A stretch of DNA of 64,000 bases. Source: Brevibacterium sp. S111 (GTDB lineage: Bacteria > Actinomycetota > Actinomycetes > Actinomycetales > Brevibacteriaceae). Location of the stretch: assembly GCF_004745075.1 (NCBI RefSeq), contig NZ_RHFH01000007.1, positions 124,001 through 188,000 on the forward strand. The letters run 5' to 3'. A model generated the notes under the pieces. The model was not told the origin of the DNA. It searched no databases and saw only the letters and a program-made list of their open reading frames with translations. Positions 54,744 to 63,605 of this stretch are shown in pieces (the first letter of the stretch is position 1; each line of letters starts with the position of its first letter). The translations under genes and the position numbers were made by a program.

Positions 54744-54813
54744 CGGAACTGCAGCCCGCATGACACGTCCGACCGCGTCCGGAACTGCAGCCCGCATGAC
54801 ACGTCCGACCGCG
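54744..54813. repeat. Two tandem copies of a 36-bp unit
   Basis: A 34-bp sequence beginning CGGAACTGCAGCCCGCATGA occurs at 54744-54777 and again at 54780-54813 with no differences and a 2-bp joint (period 36). It lies between the serine hydrolase stop and the AhpD-like gene. Confidence 0.85.
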
Positions 54814-54906
54814 CAACCTGACGTCCATGTGACGAAACCAGTGCGACGATTGCGCGGACTCGGTAGCGTGAGGATCGGAACGACACCGATCACAGGAGGC
54901 ACCACG

Positions 54907-55248
54907 ATGACTGACTTCTTCGACCGCGAGAACGACGCGAAGTACGACAGGGCCTACAAGGAGACCACTCCCGACATCCTCCAGGCCTTCGGCGGCTTCA
55001 ACGACGCCGTCTTCGCCGCAGAGGGCCGCGAGATCCCGCTGAAGTATCGCGAACTCATCGCCTACGCCGTCGGCCTCACCACGCAGTGCGCCTACTGCAT
55101 CGACGCGCACGCGAACGCCGCCGTCAAGGCCGGGGCCACCGAAACCGAACTCGCCGAGACCGCGTGGACGGCCTCGGCGATCCGTGCCGGCGGCGCCTTC
55201 GCCCACGGTCGGCTCGGATTCAAGCTCACTGGTACTCACGAGCACTGA
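54907..55248 (+). CDS. Carboxymuconolactone decarboxylase-family (AhpD-like) protein
   Basis: 113 residues from ATG 54907 with AGGAGG 7 nt upstream; the open frame continues upstream but carries no homology. The AhpD-type active site Cys61-x-x-Cys64 with His68 is in TTQCAYCIDAH. Together with Glu residues this suggests thiol peroxidase or disulfide reductase activity rather than lactone decarboxylation. It ends GGAFAHGRLGFKLTGTHEH. Small all-helical proteins of this kind form trimers or hexamers. No operon partner. Confidence 0.88.
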   Translation: MTDFFDRENDAKYDRAYKETTPDILQAFGGFNDAVFAAEGREIPLKYRELIAYAVGLTTQCAYCIDAHANAAVKAGATETELAETAWTASAIRAGGAFAHGRLGFKLTGTHEH

Positions 55249-55294
55249 GCTTCGTCCCGATGCGGGGCCCGATTGCCTAGACTGAGAGGCGATC

Positions 55295-56494
55295 ATGACT
55301 GACGAGCCCCGCACCACCCCACGCAGAGCACCCCGTTCGCGCCCGCACCGCATCCTCGTGCTGGCGTTGGACGGGGTGTCTGCCATGGATCTCGGCGTCC
55401 CCGTTCAGGTGTTCGGACGCGAATCGAATGCCGCCACGGCACGCACCCGCACCGAGGCGGCCCCGCGGTCCCAGCCGACCGCCGGCACCGCATTGGCCGC
55501 CGTCGACACCGCGGAGGCCGTTGCCGAGACCGCGTCGACTGACGTCGTCCCCGGAGTCCGACCGGCGACGGCTGCTGTTCCCGGAGTCCGACCGGCGACT
55601 GCCGCCGTCCCCGGAGTCCGACCGGCGACTGCGCCGGCCGGGATCTGGCCCTACGAAGTCGAGGTCTGCGGCATCGCCGCAGGCACGATCACTGGATCGG
55701 ACGGACTCGACTACTCCGTCGAGCAGGGACTCGAGGCACTGGAGACCGCGGACACGATCATCCTCCCGGGAGCCACCTCGGCGGTGGTCGAAGAACCGCC
55801 CGCGGCGGTCATCGGAGCTCTGCTCGCGGCGTTCGAGGCGGGGACGCGGATCGCCGCGATCTCGACGGGCACCTTCGTCCTCGCTCGCACGGGACTGCTC
55901 GTGGGGCGCCGCGCAACCACGCACTGGTCGACGGCGAAGGAACTCGCCCGACGCTTCCCGGCGATCAAGGTCGACGAGAACGTCCTCTTCATCGACGAGG
56001 GCCAGCTGCTCACCTCGGCCGGAGCCGCCTCGGCGATCGACCTGTGTCTCCATCTCATCCGCAGCGATCACGGGGTGGGCCTGTCCAACCAGGTCGCCCG
56101 GCGGCTCGTCGCCGCCGCCTACCGCAGTGCCGGCCAAGCTCAGTACGTGCCGCGCAGCGTGCCCGACCCGCTCGGCGAAGACTTCGCCGACACCCGCGAA
56201 TGGGCACTGCAGCACATCGGGGAGAAGATCACCCTGAACGATCTCGCGGCCACCGCGGGAGTGTCCGTGCGCACCTTCTCCCGCCGCTTCGTCGAAGACA
56301 CCGGCTATACGCCCATGCAGTGGGTGCTCCGGGCTCGCGTCGACCTGGCCAGGGAGCTGCTGGAGAACTCCGATCTGGGCATCGAACAGATCGCCGACCA
56401 GGTAGGACTCGGCACCGGAGCGAATCTGCGGATGCATTTCCAGCGCATCCTCTCGACCTCACCGAACGACTACCGGCACTCCTTCCAGGGGTGA
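55295..56494 (+). CDS. GlxA-type transcriptional regulator (DJ-1/PfpI domain plus AraC HTH)
   Basis: 399 residues. The N-terminal DJ-1/PfpI-like domain (about 20-250) starts ILVLALDGVSAMDLGVPVQVFG and contains TIILPGATSAV and AISTGTFVLARTGLLVGRRATTHWS. Its nucleophile position is STG rather than Cys-containing, so it is a sensing, not enzymatic, domain. The AraC HTH pair (about 305-395) has LNDLAATAGVSVRTFSRRF and IADQVGLGTGANLRMHFQRI. A 65-residue insert holds three copies of VPGVRPATAA. Target genes unknown; the regulator lies alone, 46 bp after the AhpD-like gene. Confidence 0.9.
   Translation: MTDEPRTTPRRAPRSRPHRILVLALDGVSAMDLGVPVQVFGRESNAATARTRTEAAPRSQPTAGTALAAVDTAEAVAETASTDVVPGVRPATAAVPGVRPATAAVPGVRPATAPAGIWPYEVEVCGIAAGTITGSDGLDYSVEQGLEALETADTIILPGATSAVVEEPPAAVIGALLAAFEAGTRIAAISTGTFVLARTGLLVGRRATTHWSTAKELARRFPAIKVDENVLFIDEGQLLTSAGAASAIDLCLHLIRSDHGVGLSNQVARRLVAAAYRSAGQAQYVPRSVPDPLGEDFADTREWALQHIGEKITLNDLAATAGVSVRTFSRRFVEDTGYTPMQWVLRARVDLARELLENSDLGIEQIADQVGLGTGANLRMHFQRILSTSPNDYRHSFQG
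55547..55636 (+). repeat. In-frame tandem 30-bp repeat inside the GlxA-type gene
   Basis: Three 30-bp copies, each coding for a VPGVRPATAA-like decapeptide, start at 55547, 55577 and 55607. Copies differ by a few bases. The repeat keeps the frame and sits in a loop insert of the PfpI-like domain. Confidence 0.88.
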
Positions 56495-56742
56495 GCTTCC
56501 GGCCGCCGCGAACCCCAGCGGCCAGTCGAATCAGTCCGTCCGGAAAGATCCCGCTGGACCGTTCCCGACCCCTTTTGGCGCTCATTTCGGCGACCCTGAT
56601 CACACTGGCGTGAAACTTTCGGCATCTGGCAATAAGTCTGGCGAGAACCTTGTGTAGATTGTCTGACTGGCCACTGTTATCGATGGCTGAGATCGCCCAT
56701 GATGGAGATATCAAGACGAATCCCCGTGATCAAGGAGTGACA

Positions 56743-57738
56743 TTGACTCGCATCGCCATCAATGGTTTCGGTCGCATCGGACGCAGCACCCTGCGGGCAC
56801 TGATCGAGCGCGGCAGCGAGCTCGAGGTCGTGGCCATCAATGACCTCGGCCCCGTGAGCGACCTCGCCCGACTGCTGAAGTTCGACACGACTCTCGGCCG
56901 CTTCAACCACGACGTCGAAGCGACCGAGGACTCCATCATCATCGACGGCAAGTCGATCAAGGTCTTCGCCGAGAAGGATCCGGCAAAGCTTCCCTGGGGC
57001 GAGCTCGATGTCGATATCGCGCTCGAATCCACCGGCCGTTTCACCAAGGCCGATAAGGCCCGCGCCCACATCACCGCCGGCGCGAAGAAGGTCCTCGTCT
57101 CCGCTCCCTCGAAGGGTGCCGACGTCACCCTCGCCTTCGGTGTGAACAACGAGGCCTACAAGCCCGAGCACACCGTCATCTCCAACGCCTCGTGCACGAC
57201 GAATGCGCTGGCTCCGCTGGCCAAGGTCCTCGATGACCTCGCCGGAATCGAGCAGGGCTTCATGACCACCGTCCACGCCTACACCGGCGATCAGATGGTC
57301 CAGGATGGTCCCCACAAGGATCCCCGCCGTTCCCGGGCGGCCGCGGAGAACATCATTCCGACCTCGACGGGCGCGGCCAAGGCCATCGGCCTCGTCCTCC
57401 CGCAGCTCGACGGCAAGCTCAGCGGTGACGCGATCCGCGTGCCGGTCCCGGTCGGTTCGATCGTCGAGATCAACACGACCGTGTCCCGCGAGGTCACCCG
57501 CGACGAGGTGCTCGCCGCCTACGAGAACGCCGCCGCAGGCGAGCTCAAGGGCATCCTCGACTACGAGATCGAGCCCATCGTCTCCTCCGACATGGTCGGC
57601 CAGCCCGCTTCCTCGATCTTCGACGCCGCGCTCACCCGCGTCGACGGCAAGCGCGTGAAGGTCGTGGCCTGGTACGACAACGAGTGGGGCTTCTCCAACC
57701 GTGTCGTCGACAACCTCGAGTTCATCGGCAAGAACTGA
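56743..57738 (+). CDS. gap: Glyceraldehyde-3-phosphate dehydrogenase
   Basis: 331 residues from TTG 56743 (M-TRIAINGFGRIGR), with AAGGAG 5-6 nt upstream; the frame extends to 56650 but the GxGxxG motif would then be internal. NAD preference is indicated by Asp34 in AINDLG. The catalytic Cys151 (SNASCTTN) and His178 (TVHAYTGDQ) are present, and the ending is WYDNEWGFSNRVVDNLEFI. It oxidises glyceraldehyde-3-phosphate in glycolysis or the reverse. It stands alone, without pgk/tpi beside it, and is closed by a terminator, so it may be one of two gap genes. Confidence 0.95.
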   Translation: MTRIAINGFGRIGRSTLRALIERGSELEVVAINDLGPVSDLARLLKFDTTLGRFNHDVEATEDSIIIDGKSIKVFAEKDPAKLPWGELDVDIALESTGRFTKADKARAHITAGAKKVLVSAPSKGADVTLAFGVNNEAYKPEHTVISNASCTTNALAPLAKVLDDLAGIEQGFMTTVHAYTGDQMVQDGPHKDPRRSRAAAENIIPTSTGAAKAIGLVLPQLDGKLSGDAIRVPVPVGSIVEINTTVSREVTRDEVLAAYENAAAGELKGILDYEIEPIVSSDMVGQPASSIFDAALTRVDGKRVKVVAWYDNEWGFSNRVVDNLEFIGKN

Positions 57739-57832
57739 TCACGCTCCGGCGGACGCGGCTGACATCGTCAGTCGCTGTCCGTCGGCGAGTGATCCGGCAC
57801 CGGCCTGGTTCCTCCACGGCATCGGATGCACC

Positions 57833-57880
57833 TGTGGCCTCGAATCCGCGTTGAGCGGGTTCGAGGCCACAGTTGTTTTG
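57833..57880 (+). terminator. Terminator after gap
   Basis: TGTGGCCTCGAA (57833-57844) and TTCGAGGCCACA (57860-57871) form a perfect 12-bp stem with a 15-nt loop, followed by GTTGTTTTG. Confidence 0.85.
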
Positions 57881-57962
57881 TGCAGGAGTGCAGGGCTCAA
57901 TGGTGCGGGGGCGCAGTGGTGCGGGAAACAGATTCCTTCGCCGAGGCTGCCCTCCCGGCCTT

Positions 57963-58026
57963 CGTGCCCGAACTCAGACGTCGTCGGCACCGGTCGTGCC
58001 CGAACTCAGACGTCGTCGGCACCGGT
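57963..58026. repeat. Two perfect tandem copies of a 32-bp unit at a gene end
   Basis: The unit starting CGTGCCCGAACTCAGACGTC occupies 57963-57994 and 57995-58026 without differences. The second copy contains the stop codon and last codons of the minus-strand XRE gene (58006-58008). Confidence 0.9.
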
Positions 58027-58323
58027 CGTGCCGCCTTCGCCCTCCCAACGTTCGATGGCCCGGACCTTCGAACGACTGAATTTCAGTCGGACACCGTAAC
58101 CGCCCTCGTCGCCGTCGGGGATGAACCGTGCGCCGTACTGTTCGAGCGCGAGGACGAGGCGACGCTCCTGCTCGGCGGTGAGGTCCTCGCGTCCCTTCTC
58201 GTAGTCCTTGAGTTCGGACTTGTCGAGCTCCGCTTTTCCGGCGACGTCCTTGGCCGAGACCTGGCAGAGGATCCGGGTCGCTCGTGCCAGGGGGCCATCG
58301 ATGATGATCTCTTCTGTGCTCAT
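58006..58323 (-). CDS. Small XRE-type helix-turn-helix protein
   Basis: 105 residues from ATG 58323. A predicted five-helix Cro/CI-type DNA-binding fold (about 10-65) has ATRILCQVSAKDVAGKAELDKSELKDYEKGR, with the recognition helix near ELDKSELKDYE. It is followed by a charged extension EQYGARFIPDGDEGGYGVRL, a motif often seen after XRE domains in single-domain regulators. The last residues (GTTGADDV) come from a duplicated 32-bp unit and were probably changed by that duplication. Target unknown. Confidence 0.75.
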   Translation of the reverse strand: MSTEEIIIDGPLARATRILCQVSAKDVAGKAELDKSELKDYEKGREDLTAEQERRLVLALEQYGARFIPDGDEGGYGVRLKFSRSKVRAIERWEGEGGTTGADDV

Positions 58324-58559
58324 GGCACCACCATGCCAGAGCCCTCAAGGTGTGCCAAGACGAAGAGTTCCTCGTGAGACGGGGCGTGACCGCATTGCGA
58401 CGGACACCATCGACGAGAGTGAAGGCATATGTCTGTCACATTCGATTCGGCACCGATCAGGCTGTGTCAGTGCCGTCCAGTAGTGTCACGAACATGCTTC
58501 CGGCGATGGGGTCGGCGGCGCGCGCCGCAGGGTGCGGCGCATGACGGAAGGTCAGAACA

Positions 58560-59423
58560 ATGGAGATCACGACCAGCAGTATCCGCGGTTTGGCTCACCG
58601 CTGCGAAGAATTCCTCGACGACCGCGGAGAGTCGTCGGCAATCAGCTACCCGGGCAGTCTTGCTCTGTGCATCCTCGACTCGGTCTATTCGACGGGGTCG
58701 CACCCGAATGCGGTCGACAATGTCGTCGACCGGTACATCGCCCGCCATGGCCGTGAGGACGGCGCGAAGTCGCTGCGGTATTCGATCGCCGCGGCCGGTG
58801 GAGCAGAGGTGTGGGCGGAGCAGGTGGTCTGCAACCTCAAACCTGCGAGCACCCACCCCGGAGCCATGCTCAAAGCCGAGGTCGTCGACCAGGCCACCCG
58901 ATTGATGGCCGAGTACGGAATCGACACCGTCACCGACCTTCTTGAGACCCTGGTCGACGAACCGTCGCCGGGGCGCAGCACCACCGGGTTGGCTGGCCGG
59001 TGGCGGGATCTGCCCAGCCAGAGATCGGGGATCTCCTGGAAGAACCTGCTCATGCTCGCGGGATCACCGCATTTTGAGATCGACTACCGGGTGACGAACT
59101 GCATCGCCGAGGTCGCAGGCTTCGGCATCGACGTCACCGACGACTATGTCCTCGTACTGATCGAAGAGGTCGCTGACGTCCTCGGCGCCGAGGAGCGGGA
59201 GGTCAGGCGGATCGTCTGGCAGCTCTCCCACCGACGGCTCCTGTCGAAACGGAAACCCGCGAGCACCGCCTGGCGGTACGGTCTTGACGCTGATTCGGAC
59301 GTTCTCGTCGAGGTCGGGGTCGAGGGGTGGCACGGTGGAGCAGAAGCTGCTGATCCTGCGTGGGACCACGAGTGGACGATGCCGTATTCGACGCCGGGCG
59401 CATCCGGCGCGGCCCCATTCTGA
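58560..59423 (+). CDS. Hypothetical protein, 287 residues
   Basis: ATG 58560, high-GC codon use as in neighbours. The protein is soluble and helical by appearance, with a conserved-looking LALCILDSVYSTGSHPNAVDNVVDRYIARHG stretch (about 35-65), a long middle region and a C-terminal acidic/Gly-rich end. The segment VTDDYVLVLIEEVADVLGAEEREVRRIVWQLSHRR (about 195-230) could be a helix-hairpin-helix-like or wHTH fold, but I cannot assign a family. It stands alone between the XRE gene and the QsuB-type gene and does not overlap either. Confidence 0.72.
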   Translation: MEITTSSIRGLAHRCEEFLDDRGESSAISYPGSLALCILDSVYSTGSHPNAVDNVVDRYIARHGREDGAKSLRYSIAAAGGAEVWAEQVVCNLKPASTHPGAMLKAEVVDQATRLMAEYGIDTVTDLLETLVDEPSPGRSTTGLAGRWRDLPSQRSGISWKNLLMLAGSPHFEIDYRVTNCIAEVAGFGIDVTDDYVLVLIEEVADVLGAEEREVRRIVWQLSHRRLLSKRKPASTAWRYGLDADSDVLVEVGVEGWHGGAEAADPAWDHEWTMPYSTPGASGAAPF

Positions 59424-59439
59424 GCGGGCCGCTGCCGGT

Positions 59440-61329
59440 TCAGATTCCTGCGTTGCGTCGGTGCTGGGCTGCCAGCCGCACGGGCGCATTCGGGGCACCG
59501 TATCCCTGGTAGCCGCCTCGGCGTTCGACCATTTCGAAGAACACCGACCCGATCGTTGACGTATAGAAGTGGAGGAACTCTCCGTTGTCGTCTCGGTCGT
59601 AGAGGATGTTGTTCTCCCGCAGCCGATCCAGCAGCTCCGGCGCGAGGTCGAAGCGGGCGGCCAGGTCCTCGTAGTAGTTCTCGGGCACGGGCAAGAACTT
59701 CAGACCCCGTGAGACCGCTGTCGCGGCCGCTGAGAAGATGTCATCGCAGGACAGAGCCACATGTTCCGGGTAGCTGAGAGTCTCCGGAGACTCCGCCGGA
59801 CGCGGGGCCAGGTTGAGCGGCATCCGAATCGTCCCATCGGAGCTTGCCATCACCTGTGACCGGACGAGACCCGAGGGGCTGGGTACATCGTTCGCCGCTT
59901 GAGCGTGGAGAGCAAGGAGGGAGGTGTAGAAGAGCACCGCTTCGTCGTAATGGTGGGCCGGCTGGGCGAGATTGACGTGATCGATCGTCGAGCATCGGTC
60001 GTCGGGGACGGTGCCGAACTCCTCGGTCCACGTCGGATCGACGCCGGTTCCGTTGCTGAAGAAGACTTCCGAGCCGTCGGGGGAGCAGACTCCGCGCAGC
60101 ACCGCCTCGTCATGGGCCTGATCGCGAGGGACTTCGGTGGCATGGAGGAGGATTGCGCGTTCCATGGCGGCGTCGGCATCGGTGACAGCGAAACCGATGC
60201 CACGCAGGTGGGTTCGTGATGCCGCGGCACCGTCCGCCTGCTCGGTCGACTCGGTGATGACGATGCGGGCCTGCCCACGACGCCACAGCTGCACATGCGG
60301 TTTCGTCCGGTGGTAGCCGACGAAGCGGAAGCCGAGCTGATGGATCTGCCGGGTCAGGGCCCCTAGATCACCGGTGTCCAATTCGACGTAGTCAATGCCG
60401 CGAGGTTCGGCGACCTCCGGCAGAGGCTGCAGATCGAGGCGCACACGGTCGCGTCCCGCGCGATCAGCGACCGGGCCCGAAGTCTTACCGCTTGGATCTT
60501 CGGCTCCTGAGCCGAGAGCCGCGGCCACATTGGATTCGAGCCAGCGCAGCGACCGCAGACCGTCGACAGCGGTGCGCTGTGTGTCGGCCTGCCGGAACGA
60601 GTCGTTGAAGACCTCGAGTGAGACCGGTCCGGAATACCCGGTGACGGCCACGCGCGTGAGGAAATCGGTGAGATCCCAGGCGCCTTCGCCGGGGAAGACC
60701 CGGTGGTGACGAGACCAGCTGAGCACATCCATCGACAGTGCCGGAGCATCGGCGAGCTGGAGGAAGAAGATCTTCTCCCCGGGAATCTCGGCGATCCGGG
60801 ACAGATCCGTGCCGCGGGAGAGGATGTGGAAGCTGTCGAGGCAGGTGCCGATGCGCGGATGATCAGCGGCCTTGACGAGGTCCCAGGCCCGGTCGTATTC
60901 GGAGACGAAACGTCCCCAGGCCAGTGCCTCGTAGGCGATATCGATGCCGTACTTGTCGGCGAGATCGCCGAGGCGGCGCAGCTGACCGACGATGACTGCA
61001 TCATCGTCGATGGTGGCGGTGGCGACGTTCGAGCACAGCAGGATCGTCGTCATACCGAGCCGCTGCATCAGCTGGAACTTCGCCTCAGCGCGGGCCAGGT
61101 TGGCGGCGAACTGCTCTTCGTCGACGCCCTCGAAATCACGGAAGGGCTGATAGAGATCGAGGCTCAGCCCGAGCGTCCCCGACAAAGCGGCGATCGCCTC
61201 GGGGGAGTCGGGGGAGACGGTGAGGTCCTGTTCGAAGATCTCGACTCCGTCGAAGCCGGCTTTTGCCGCGGCCCGCAGCTTCTCTTCGAGTGTGCCGGAC
61301 AGGCATACCGTGGCGATCGATGTTCTCAT
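59440..61329 (-). CDS. qsuB: 3-dehydroshikimate dehydratase fused to an HPPD-like domain (QsuB-type)
   Basis: 629 residues. The N-terminal half (1-280) is a sugar phosphate isomerase-like TIM barrel beginning MRTSIATVCLSGTLEEKL, with metal-site segments LLCSNVATATIDD, IAYEALAWGRFVSEYD, TCLDSFHILSRGTD and VSLEVFNDSFRQ. The C-terminal half (about 310-615) is two vicinal-oxygen-chelate modules like 4-hydroxyphenylpyruvate dioxygenase (DYVELDTGDLGALTRQIHQL, TIDHVNLAQPAHHYDEAVLFYTSL, FFEMVERRGGYQGYG). This is the architecture of Corynebacterium QsuB and Pseudomonas QuiC, which convert 3-dehydroshikimate to protocatechuate. It overlaps the transporter gene by 4 bp. The role is catabolism of quinate/shikimate. 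Confidence 0.92.
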   Translation of the reverse strand: MRTSIATVCLSGTLEEKLRAAAKAGFDGVEIFEQDLTVSPDSPEAIAALSGTLGLSLDLYQPFRDFEGVDEEQFAANLARAEAKFQLMQRLGMTTILLCSNVATATIDDDAVIVGQLRRLGDLADKYGIDIAYEALAWGRFVSEYDRAWDLVKAADHPRIGTCLDSFHILSRGTDLSRIAEIPGEKIFFLQLADAPALSMDVLSWSRHHRVFPGEGAWDLTDFLTRVAVTGYSGPVSLEVFNDSFRQADTQRTAVDGLRSLRWLESNVAAALGSGAEDPSGKTSGPVADRAGRDRVRLDLQPLPEVAEPRGIDYVELDTGDLGALTRQIHQLGFRFVGYHRTKPHVQLWRRGQARIVITESTEQADGAAASRTHLRGIGFAVTDADAAMERAILLHATEVPRDQAHDEAVLRGVCSPDGSEVFFSNGTGVDPTWTEEFGTVPDDRCSTIDHVNLAQPAHHYDEAVLFYTSLLALHAQAANDVPSPSGLVRSQVMASSDGTIRMPLNLAPRPAESPETLSYPEHVALSCDDIFSAAATAVSRGLKFLPVPENYYEDLAARFDLAPELLDRLRENNILYDRDDNGEFLHFYTSTIGSVFFEMVERRGGYQGYGAPNAPVRLAAQHRRNAGI

Positions 61330-62648
61330 CGTGACCTCTCCTCATGGGCAATGTCGATTTCTTCCAGTGTCAGGCCCTTCGTCTCCTTCGCGGTCATGGC
61401 GACGAGTCCGACGAGGATGCAGACTCCGGCGGTGAACGAGGCGACGGACAGCCAATTCTCCCCTTCGGCACCGGCGACGGCAGATGCGAGCACCGGGGCC
61501 AGCCCGCCGGAGACGGCGAAGCCGATCTGGGTGCCCAGGGCCAATCCCGTCACACGTGCCGTGGTGGGGAACATCTCGGCATAGAACGATGGCCAGATCG
61601 CATTCGCCAGCGAGTAGGCGCAACCGGACATGAGAGCTCCGCAGATGAAGATGAGCGTCCAGTTTCCGCTCGAGACCGCAGCCAGGTACGGGAACATCAT
61701 CAGGCCCGCGCCCACGGCGCCGGTGATGAAGACGGGTTTGCGGCCGAACCGGTCCGACAGCAGTGCCGAGGCCGGGATCGCGAGCAGCGCCACGGCGTTG
61801 GCGATGACCGAGACGAGCAGCATGGTCGAGCGTTCGAGGCCGACGATCGAGGTCGCGAATGACAGCGACCAGACGGTGAAGACCATGTTCACGGTGTTGA
61901 TCATGGCACACACGGCCACGCGCAGCACCGCAGCTTTGTGCCAGCGGAAGACCTGCATGAGCGGAGGGTTGTCGACCCGGGCCTCCTTGAACGCCGGCGG
62001 CTCCTCGAGTCCGCGACGGATGAGCCATGCGGTGAGCACGACGAGGGCCGACAGCCAGAACGGCACACGCCAGCCCCAGCTGAACAGGGCCTCATCGGGC
62101 AGGAACGCGGTGAAGGGGATGAAGACTGCGGTGGCCAGCAGAGTGCCGAACTGGGTTCCGTGCAGTGTCCAGCTCGTCGTCCACGAACGCCTCTCCTCCG
62201 CTGAATGCTCGAGTGAGACAGAGATCGCGCTCGCCTGCTCACCGGAGGCGGAGAGCCCCTGAATGATGCGGCAGAGCACGAGCAGCGCCGGCGCCAGCAT
62301 TCCGACCTGGTCATAGGTCGGCAGGCAGCCGACGATGAACGTCGAGATGCCCATGAGGAAGAGGGTGAGCATGAGGACGAACTTGCGACCGAAGCGGTCA
62401 CCGAGCGGTCCCATGATGAGGGCGCCCAAGGGCCTGACCACGTAGGCGACGCCGACGGTGCCCATGGCCAGGAGGATGGAGATTCCCGGAGCGGTGGTCT
62501 CGGGGAAGAACAGGGTGTTGAGCACCAGTGCGGCTGCGGTCCCGTAGACCGCGAAGTCGTAGTACTCGAGTGCGGAACCCGTCCAGCTCGACAGGGCCGC
62601 ACGAAGCGGCGTCTTCGGCGGGCGAGCTTCCTCGATCGCGTTGTTCAT
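61326..62648 (-). CDS. MFS transporter of the MHS family, probable shikimate/quinate uptake
   Basis: 440 residues from ATG 62648 (MNNAIEEARPP); an ATG at 62660 is possible, since the GAGGAGG lies only 1 nt from 62648. Twelve membrane segments are predicted. MHS (metabolite:H+ symporter) signatures appear: SALEYYDFAVYGTAAALVLN in helix 1, GPLGDRFGRKFVLMLTLFLMG after helix 2, RIIQGLSASGEQASAISV in helix 4 and SDRFGRKPVFITG after helix 8. It shares an operon with the QsuB-type gene, so uptake of shikimate, quinate or a related hydroxyaromatic acid is likely. Confidence 0.88.
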   Translation of the reverse strand: MNNAIEEARPPKTPLRAALSSWTGSALEYYDFAVYGTAAALVLNTLFFPETTAPGISILLAMGTVGVAYVVRPLGALIMGPLGDRFGRKFVLMLTLFLMGISTFIVGCLPTYDQVGMLAPALLVLCRIIQGLSASGEQASAISVSLEHSAEERRSWTTSWTLHGTQFGTLLATAVFIPFTAFLPDEALFSWGWRVPFWLSALVVLTAWLIRRGLEEPPAFKEARVDNPPLMQVFRWHKAAVLRVAVCAMINTVNMVFTVWSLSFATSIVGLERSTMLLVSVIANAVALLAIPASALLSDRFGRKPVFITGAVGAGLMMFPYLAAVSSGNWTLIFICGALMSGCAYSLANAIWPSFYAEMFPTTARVTGLALGTQIGFAVSGGLAPVLASAVAGAEGENWLSVASFTAGVCILVGLVAMTAKETKGLTLEEIDIAHEERSR

Positions 62649-62721
62649 GCCTCCTCGCATTTCTCATTCACTGGGTGCGTCATCGGCTCATCGAATCGAC
62701 GTTTAATTGCCATAGTGTGGC

Positions 62722-62773
62722 AACAATTGTTACATGGTGGTTTACAGTGTGATTGAGATGACATAGTCTGTCA
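62722..62773. promoter_or_regulatory. Candidate IclR operators between transporter and iclR genes
   Basis: AACAATTGTT (62722-62731) is a perfect 10-bp palindrome, and TGACA-TAGTC-TGTCA (62759-62773) is a perfect dyad with a 5-bp centre. Both lie in the AT-rich gap between the divergent transporter and IclR genes, as expected for IclR regulation. Inferred from sequence only. Confidence 0.5.
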
Positions 62774-62853
62774 ACGTGCGCCACGGGAATTCTGCATCAC
62801 GGACACCCGACCCGGCACCATCGATCCGATCCAGCAACGCAAGGAGGCGAAGC

Positions 62854-63603
62854 ATGCCGCCCAAGGGCTCGAACGCGGTGACGAAGACCTTCGAGATGCT
62901 CGACCTGCTCGGCGAATCTCCCGAGGGAATCAGCGCCGCCCAGGCCGCCGACGTCACCGGCTACCCGTTCTCGACGGCCTATCGCCTCCTCGGCGGGCTC
63001 GTCGAATCGGGGTACGCGCACTTCGACGCACGCACGAAGATCTACACCCTCGGCATGGAGGTCTTCCGGCTGGCCCAGAAGGTCGCGCATCGACGCGGGC
63101 TGTCCGGAGCGACGAAGGAACTGCTGCGGGAGCTGACGGAAACCACCGGCGAATCGAGCATCCTCGCCATCCGCCGCGGAAACGCCGCACTGACAGTGCT
63201 CACCGTCGACGGCCCGCAGTTCCGCACGACCACGGACCCCGGCGATGAATCTCCGCTGCACACCTCTTCGCTCGGCCAGGCCCTGCTCGCCCATGACCCG
63301 AACGCCGACGCCACGATCGAGGCTCTCGACCTCGTCGCCCGCACCCCGAACTCGATCACCGACCCGGCGAAGATGCGGTCTCGACTCGAGCGGATCCGCA
63401 CCGACGGCTGGGCAGGCCAATCCGAGGAGAATGACATCGGCATGAACGCCCTGGCCGTGCCCGTCTTCGACCTCGACGGGACACTGCTGGCCTCTCTGGC
63501 GCTCGCGGCTCCGGTCTTCCGGCGCACCCTCGACGAGCTCATCGACTTCGTCCCCCAACTGACCGAGACCGCCGCGGCCATCGCGGCCCGATTCCCGAGG
63601 TGA
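62854..63603 (+). CDS. IclR-family transcriptional regulator
   Basis: 249 residues from ATG 62854 with AAGGAGG 6 nt upstream; the open frame to 62776 is not used. The winged HTH (about 8-60) reads [41 protein letters not shown]. The IclR effector domain (about 75-245) has [20 protein letters not shown] and [28 protein letters not shown], typical of aromatic-acid responsive IclR proteins. It is divergent from the transporter and 2 bp ahead of aroQ, so it probably controls the whole quinate/shikimate set. Related clusters in corynebacteria use a LysR protein instead. Confidence 0.9.
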   Translation: MPPKGSNAVTKTFEMLDLLGESPEGISAAQAADVTGYPFSTAYRLLGGLVESGYAHFDARTKIYTLGMEVFRLAQKVAHRRGLSGATKELLRELTETTGESSILAIRRGNAALTVLTVDGPQFRTTTDPGDESPLHTSSLGQALLAHDPNADATIEALDLVARTPNSITDPAKMRSRLERIRTDGWAGQSEENDIGMNALAVPVFDLDGTLLASLALAAPVFRRTLDELIDFVPQLTETAAAIAARFPR

Positions 63604-63605
63604 GC

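Noticed and set aside
53338..55386. 682-codon minus-strand frame opposite the serine hydrolase
   Set aside because: Covers a clear hydrolase gene, a tandem repeat and another gene start on the other strand; no domain.
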